From contig JAQVLW010000009.1 of the NCBI GenBank assembly GCA_028703945.1, positions 1 to 64,000 on the forward strand: a stretch of 64,000 nt of DNA. Reading direction: 5' to 3'. Below, in pieces: positions 58,783 to 64,000 of this stretch. The DNA comes from Aliarcobacter sp. (GTDB lineage Bacteria; Campylobacterota; Campylobacteria; Campylobacterales; Arcobacteraceae). The notes beneath the pieces are model-generated. The model saw nothing but the letters and a program-made list of their open reading frames with translations. It made no database searches and was not told the origin of the DNA. Positions within the stretch are counted from its first letter, which is position 1; each line of letters starts with the position of its first letter. Position numbers and translations under genes: made by a program.

Positions 58783-59475
58783 ATAAAAAAAATATTTTTT
58801 GGAATGACGTTGTGTATATTACCAATTATGTCATTTTCTTATGGATTAAATTTTAATAAAGGTTTTTCAAAAGTTGTAAATCCTGATTTACTAACAACAA
58901 GTATTGATGTTAGTATTCAAAAGAAAGATGAAAATGCAGTTAATATTGAAATTGAAAAGTTTAATAATTTTATAAAAAAAACTACTAATGTAACTTTAAA
59001 AAATGGGAGCTTTACATTAAGTCCCAAATACAAATATTATGATAATAAACAAGAGTTTATTGGATATATTGGAAATATAAGATATTCAGCTGAATCGAAA
59101 GATGCAAAAGAGTTAAATACTTTTATGGATAAATTAATTTCAATAAAAGACAGCATAAAATCAGACGATGTAAAATTGAATATTTCAAATGTTGCATGGA
59201 ATATAAGTGATGATTTACAAAACAAAAGTTTTGATGATTTAAGACTAGATGCGATTCATTGGATAGAAGCTTATTCAAAATCTTTATCTATTTCAATATC
59301 TAAAAATTGTGAAGTTACAAAAATAAATATTTCTGAAACAAACACAGGAAATATTGCTTATGCTAGAAGTGAAATGTTATATTCAACTATGTCAAAAAAA
59401 GTTGCTGATGTTGTACCTATAAATAGTGAGCAAAATATCACAATAAGTCCAAATTTTGTATTGGAATGTAAATGA
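58783..59475 (+). CDS. SIMPL-domain exported protein; likely ATA start at 58783
   Basis: In-frame upstream of ATG 58804: ATA AAA AAA ATA TTT TTT GGA ATG, giving (M)KKIFFGMTLCILPIMSFSYG signal peptide; AAAGGA 6 nt upstream. Confidence 0.65.
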   Translation: MKKIFFGMTLCILPIMSFSYGLNFNKGFSKVVNPDLLTTSIDVSIQKKDENAVNIEIEKFNNFIKKTTNVTLKNGSFTLSPKYKYYDNKQEFIGYIGNIRYSAESKDAKELNTFMDKLISIKDSIKSDDVKLNISNVAWNISDDLQNKSFDDLRLDAIHWIEAYSKSLSISISKNCEVTKINISETNTGNIAYARSEMLYSTMSKKVADVVPINSEQNITISPNFVLECK

Positions 59476-60008
59476 TTATTTGTGCTGGAAGAAATGAAAC
59501 ATTTGCTTTTGCTCACCCTATTGGAGTTGGCTTAATAGAAAGTGCAATAAACCTTACAAGAATGTGTCTATTTGATAAACCAGATTATCTACTTTTTGTG
59601 GGAAGTGCTGGATCTTATGGTAATTATAAAGTTTTTGATATTGTTGAATCAAAAAGAGCTTCAAATATCGAACTTGGATTTTTGACACAAAGTGCTTATA
59701 CACCACTTGATAATGTTTTGGAATCAGAAAATAAATTTGCAAGAAATGACACAATTGTAAACTCATCAAATTATATATCAACGAATGAAAAATTATGTAA
59801 AGAGTTTAATGAATATGGTGTTGGAATTGAGAATATGGAATTTTTTTCAATTTTAAGTGTAGCAAAAGAGTTTGAAATTCCAGTTGCTGGAATATTTGTA
59901 ATAACAAATTATACAAATGAAAATGCCCATGAAGATTTTATAAAAAATCACAAAGAGGCAATGGAAAAACTAACAAAATATTTACTTGAAAAAAATATAA
60001 TAAAATAA
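59472..60008 (+). CDS. Nucleoside phosphorylase-family protein
   Basis: 'YLLFVGSAGSYGNYKVFDIVESKRASNIEL', 'GVGIENMEFFSILSVAKEFEIPVAGIFVITNYT'. Confidence 0.8.
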   Translation: MIICAGRNETFAFAHPIGVGLIESAINLTRMCLFDKPDYLLFVGSAGSYGNYKVFDIVESKRASNIELGFLTQSAYTPLDNVLESENKFARNDTIVNSSNYISTNEKLCKEFNEYGVGIENMEFFSILSVAKEFEIPVAGIFVITNYTNENAHEDFIKNHKEAMEKLTKYLLEKNIIK

Positions 60009-60024
60009 AATACTGGAAATTATA

Positions 60025-61107
60025 ATGGCAAAAGAAGGACTACCATCTATATATGATTACTCATTAGATGAATTAAAAGAAAAATTAAAACCATCATTTA
60101 GAGCAAAACAAGTTTATAACTGGCTTTATAAAAAATATGCAAACTCTTATGATGAGATGAAAAATATTCCAAATGAATTAAAAGAAGATTTAAAAGCAAA
60201 CTACCCAATTGATGTTATGGAAATTGTTAAAAAAGAGCAAAGTATTGATGGAAGTATTAAATATCTTTTTAAATTAAGAGATAACCACACAGTTGAAGCT
60301 GTTTTACTTTTAATGAAAGAGAAGAAAAAAGATGAAGATGGAAATATTGTCCGAAGTGAAAAATATACTGTTTGTATCTCATCACAAGTTGGATGTAAAG
60401 TTGGATGTACTTTTTGTCTAACAGCAAAAGGTGGATTTGTACGGAATCTTACAGTTGGAGAGTATATAGCTCAAATTGTAAATATAAAAAGAGATAACGA
60501 TATAGCTGAAAATAAAGCTTTAAATATCGTGTATATGGGAATGGGCGAACCACTTGATAATTTTGAAAACTTTATAAAAGCAGTTTCTATTTTCTCAGAA
60601 CTTGATGGACTAGCAATTTCAAGAAGAAGACAAACAGTTTCAACATCTGGAATTGCTTCTAAAATTGAAAAACTAGGACAAATTGATTTAGGAATACAGT
60701 TAGCAATTTCTTTACATGCCGTTGATGATGAGTTAAGAAGTGAATTAATTCCCATGAATAAAGCATATAATATTGCTTCAATTATTGATGCTGTTAAAAA
60801 GTTTCCAATAGATACAAGAAAAAAAGTTATGTTCGAATATTTAGTAATTAAAAATAAAAATGATTCTGTTGAAGCTGCAAAAAAACTAATCAAACTTCTA
60901 AATGGAATTCAGGCAAAAGTGAATCTTATTTTCTTTAATCCATATCCCGGAACAACATATCAGCGTCCAGAAGTGGAAGATATGTTAAAATTCAAAGATT
61001 ATTTAAATGAACGAGGATTGATTTGTACTATTAGAGAATCAAAAGGTATCGATATATCAGCTGCTTGTGGGCAGCTAAAGGAGAAGGAAGCAAATGGGAA
61101 TTCTTGA
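60025..61107 (+). CDS. rlmN: 23S rRNA (adenine2503-C2)-methyltransferase RlmN
   Basis: 'CISSQVGCKVGCTFCLTAKGGFVRNLTVGEYIAQI', 'GMGEPLDNFENF'. Confidence 0.96.
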   Translation: MAKEGLPSIYDYSLDELKEKLKPSFRAKQVYNWLYKKYANSYDEMKNIPNELKEDLKANYPIDVMEIVKKEQSIDGSIKYLFKLRDNHTVEAVLLLMKEKKKDEDGNIVRSEKYTVCISSQVGCKVGCTFCLTAKGGFVRNLTVGEYIAQIVNIKRDNDIAENKALNIVYMGMGEPLDNFENFIKAVSIFSELDGLAISRRRQTVSTSGIASKIEKLGQIDLGIQLAISLHAVDDELRSELIPMNKAYNIASIIDAVKKFPIDTRKKVMFEYLVIKNKNDSVEAAKKLIKLLNGIQAKVNLIFFNPYPGTTYQRPEVEDMLKFKDYLNERGLICTIRESKGIDISAACGQLKEKEANGNS

Positions 61108-61195
61108 GATATCTCTATTGGTTTTTATAGCAATTGTTGCAATTGTTACAGGCGTAGGATTTTATATACAAAATAAAAAAGAAGAGGAGAAATAA
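61094..61195 (+). CDS. 33-aa single-pass membrane protein: MGILEISLLVFIAIVAIVTGVGFYIQNKKEEEK
   Basis: ATG preceded by AAGGAAGCAA; overlaps rlmN 3' end in another frame; ends 4 bp before gltX. Confidence 0.6.
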   Translation: MGILEISLLVFIAIVAIVTGVGFYIQNKKEEEK

Positions 61196-61199
61196 TTTA

Positions 61200-62609
61200 A
61201 TGGCAATTACAAGATTTGCACCAAGTCCAACAGGATATTTACACATTGGTGGACTAAGAACATCACTTTACAACTATTTATGGGCTAGAAAAACAAATGG
61301 TGAATTTAGACTAAGAATTGAAGATACAGATACAGCAAGAAACAATGAAGAAGCAATGAAAGCAATTATTAGTGCATTTGATTGGGTTGGATTAAATTAT
61401 GATGGTGAAGTATTTTATCAATCAAAAAGAACAGATATATATAAAGTTTACATTGACAAACTTTTAGAAAATGGGAATGCTTATAAATGTTATATGAGTA
61501 GAGAAGAACTTGACGCTTTAAGAGCAGCTCAAGAAGCAGCAAAACAAAATCCAAGATATGATGGAACTTGGAGACCTGAAGAGGGAAAAGTTTTACCACA
61601 GATTCCAGAAGGAATAGAGCCAGTTATTAGAATAAAAGCTCCATTATCTGGAACTATTGAGTTTGAAGATGGTGTAAAAGGTTCTATGAGATTTGATGCT
61701 AACCAAGTTGATGATTTTGTAATCGCTAGATCAAATGGAATGCCAACATATAATTTTGTTGTTGCTATTGATGATGCGTTAATGAATATGACAGATGTAA
61801 TCAGAGGTGATGACCACTTATCAAATACTCCAAAACAAATTGTAGTTTATAATGCTTTAGGATTTAAACTTCCTAAGTTTTACCATGTTCCAATGATTAA
61901 TAATCCATCAGGGAAAAAACTATCTAAAAGAGATGGTGCAATGGATGTTATGGATTATAAAAACCTAGGATATTTACCAGAAGCTTTACTTAACTTTTTA
62001 GTAAGACTTGGTTGGTCAAATGGTGATCAAGAGATATTTTCAATGGAAGAGATGTTAGAACTATTTGACCCCTCAAATATTAATAAATCATCATCTTCAT
62101 ATAATGGTGAAAAGCTTTTGTGGTTAAATTCTGAATATATAAAAGCTGTTTCAAATGATAGATTATTAGAGGAATTAAAATTCTTTGATTTAGATTTATC
62201 TCATCATTCTAAAAAAACAGAACTTTTAGATTTATCAAAACAAAGAGCTCAAACTTTAGTTGAATTAAAAAAATCTATTACAGATATTTTAGAAGTTCCA
62301 ACTTCTTATGAAGAAAGTGGAGTTAAAAAGTTTGTAAAAGAAGATACAAAAGATTTCCTAGAAAAATATCTTGAACTATTAGAAAAAAACAAAGATGAAT
62401 TATATAATATTGAAAATGTTGAGGCAATTACAAAACCATTTATTCATGATTTAGGCTTGAAATTCCCACAATTATTTCAACCAATTAGAATAGCATTAAC
62501 AGGTGGAACACAAGCGCCTTCTGTTTATGATATTATCGCTATCCTTGGCTTTAACGAAGTTTCTGCAAGGTTAAAAGAAGCCTTAAAAAGAAATTTCCAA
62601 AATACTTGA
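61200..62609 (+). CDS. gltX: Glutamyl-tRNA synthetase
   Basis: 'RFAPSPTGYLHIGGLRTSLYNYLWAR', 'GKKLSKRDGA'. Confidence 0.96.
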   Translation: MAITRFAPSPTGYLHIGGLRTSLYNYLWARKTNGEFRLRIEDTDTARNNEEAMKAIISAFDWVGLNYDGEVFYQSKRTDIYKVYIDKLLENGNAYKCYMSREELDALRAAQEAAKQNPRYDGTWRPEEGKVLPQIPEGIEPVIRIKAPLSGTIEFEDGVKGSMRFDANQVDDFVIARSNGMPTYNFVVAIDDALMNMTDVIRGDDHLSNTPKQIVVYNALGFKLPKFYHVPMINNPSGKKLSKRDGAMDVMDYKNLGYLPEALLNFLVRLGWSNGDQEIFSMEEMLELFDPSNINKSSSSYNGEKLLWLNSEYIKAVSNDRLLEELKFFDLDLSHHSKKTELLDLSKQRAQTLVELKKSITDILEVPTSYEESGVKKFVKEDTKDFLEKYLELLEKNKDELYNIENVEAITKPFIHDLGLKFPQLFQPIRIALTGGTQAPSVYDIIAILGFNEVSARLKEALKRNFQNT

Positions 62610-62662
62610 TTATTTAATAATAATCTGGCATAATAACTACACATTTACAAAGGACAAAATAG

Positions 62663-62929
62663 ATGAATATTTACGTAGGTAATTTATCATATAGAATGAA
62701 TGATAAAGAGTTAGAAGAAGTTTTCTCAAAATTTGGTGCAGTAAAAAGTGCAAAAGTTATCATGGACAGAGAAACAGGAAAATCTAAAGGATTTGGTTTT
62801 ATTGAAATGGAAGACTCAGCAGCTGGAACTAAAGCAATTGAAGCTTTAAATGGTAATGAGAATGAAGGTAGAACTTTAAGAGTTAATGAAGCACAACCTA
62901 GAGCTGAAAAACCTAGAAGACAATTCTAA
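62663..62929 (+). CDS. RRM-type RNA-binding protein
   Basis: 'NIYVGNLSYRMNDKELEEVFSKFG', 'GKSKGFGFIEM'. Confidence 0.95.
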   Translation: MNIYVGNLSYRMNDKELEEVFSKFGAVKSAKVIMDRETGKSKGFGFIEMEDSAAGTKAIEALNGNENEGRTLRVNEAQPRAEKPRRQF

Positions 62930-62936
62930 TCTAAAA

Positions 62937-62970
62937 AAGTAGTGTTTTTTTAAATCACTACTTCCTTTTT
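62937..62970 (+). terminator. Rho-independent terminator after the RRM gene
   Basis: AAGTAGTG-N11-CACTACTT-CCTTTTT. Confidence 0.75.
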
Positions 62971-63030
62971 ATACAAAAAAACAATCAAAAACAATTTCTT
63001 TTTTTATGTTATAATTTTTCAAGGATTATT

Positions 63031-63690
63031 ATGAAAATATTATTATTAGAAGATGATTTAATACTTAATGAAATTATAGAAGAACATCTACTTTCACAAA
63101 ATTATGAAGTTAGTGCAGTTTATACTGGTTTAGAAGCACAAGATTTACTATACAGCCAGAAATTTGATTTATTACTTTTAGATGTAAATGTTCCAATTCT
63201 TAATGGTTTTGAACTATTAAAAGAGTTGAGACAAAAAGAGATTTATACACCAGCCATATTTTTAACTTCCCTAAATCAAGTTAGTGACATTGAAGAGGGA
63301 TTTAAATCTGGCTGTGATGACTACATAAAAAAACCTTTCGAACTTAAAGAGTTGGATATTAGAATAAATAATATAAAACGACTCTTTAACATAAATCCAA
63401 ACAATTTAATTGAAATATCAAAAAATACATTTTTAGATAAAAAAAATCTTTTAATTAAAAAAGAACAAAATAATATACATATAACCAAAAAAGAGTGTGA
63501 GGTTCTAGAATATTTAATAAATAATAATACAAAAGTTGTAAGTATTGAAGAGCTTAGTTTAAATGTTTGGGCTTATGAAGATGCTCCTATTTCATCGACA
63601 ATTAGAACTTATATAAAAAATCTTAGAAAGATTTTAGGTGATGAATATATTATAAATCTACGAGGAGTTGGCTATCGATTTAACAAGTAG
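63031..63690 (+). CDS. OmpR-type response regulator
   Basis: 'KILLLEDDLILNEII...LLLLDVNVPILNGFELL...GCDDYIKKPFEL'; winged-helix C-term. Confidence 0.94.
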   Translation: MKILLLEDDLILNEIIEEHLLSQNYEVSAVYTGLEAQDLLYSQKFDLLLLDVNVPILNGFELLKELRQKEIYTPAIFLTSLNQVSDIEEGFKSGCDDYIKKPFELKELDIRINNIKRLFNINPNNLIEISKNTFLDKKNLLIKKEQNNIHITKKECEVLEYLINNNTKVVSIEELSLNVWAYEDAPISSTIRTYIKNLRKILGDEYIINLRGVGYRFNK

Positions 63691-64000
63691 TGAAAAAAGC
63701 ACATATTTTAGATTTTTATTATTATATTTAGGTTCTTCTTTTGTTCTAATGTTTTTTATTGCAGTTCTTTATTATCAAAATGAAAAAATTCTTTATTATG
63801 ATTTAACTAAATCAAATATGCAAAATGAAGTCTCTAAAATTTCATCTGAAATTATACTTTCACATATGAGTGGGAATAAATTTGATAAAGAAAAATTACT
63901 TGAAACAGAAAATTATAAAATCTCTTTTTATGACAAAAATCAAAATAAAATATTTGGAAATCTTGATGAAAATATCGATTTCTCAAAAAAGATTATAGAT
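63668..64000 (+). CDS. Sensor histidine kinase, N-terminal part (runs off the window)
   Basis: TTG-start frame overlapping the response regulator: '(M)AIDLTSSEKSTYFRFLLLYLGSSFVLMFFIAVLYYQNEK...', open to 64000. Confidence 0.7.
   Translation, partial: MAIDLTSSEKSTYFRFLLLYLGSSFVLMFFIAVLYYQNEKILYYDLTKSNMQNEVSKISSEIILSHMSGNKFDKEKLLETENYKISFYDKNQNKIFGNLDENIDFSKKIID

Noticed and set aside
1-64000. CRISPR array, tRNA or rRNA genes, IS transposases
   Set aside because: No regularly spaced repeats, no tRNA T-loop/cloverleaf I could recognise, no rRNA blocks and no transposase ORFs; a tRNAscan/cmsearch run would be needed to confirm.

Overview
64-kb chromosomal window that reads as a low-GC Campylobacterota genome, Arcobacter/Aliarcobacter-like (inferred from gene content and protein style, no search run). 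Most of it is core genome: the molybdate operon modE-A-TOBE-B-C-methyltransferase-modD; purB-nrdA-nrdB; gpsA/gatB; a lactate-utilisation cluster (lutABC, embedded two-component system, lctP, dld-like); accBC; a DEAD-box helicase; asnB; bluB; an sdhAB-like pair; phoH/hemJ/rarA/rluB/kdsD/RNase J/rsmA; hisF; rlmN; gltX; and a terminal two-component system. The clearest accessory region is a ~5.8-kb integrative element (about 128-5933). Its tyrosine integrase lies next to what I read as the SRP 4.5S RNA gene ffs (minus strand, ~5921-6022), and a displaced copy of the ffs 3' end plus a U-tract terminator marks the far end. Other items worth checking: two ModE-box palindromes upstream of modE; an exact 16-bp parS palindrome inside kdsD and a one-mismatch copy 6.8 kb away; two genes whose N-termini seem to need non-canonical ATT/ATC or ATA starts; a 33-aa membrane ORF between rlmN and gltX; two tiny ORFs between lctP and the dld-like gene; and an expandable 42-bp repeat in the helicase tail. 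No tRNA, rRNA or CRISPR array was recognised. Product calls are by eye from the translations.
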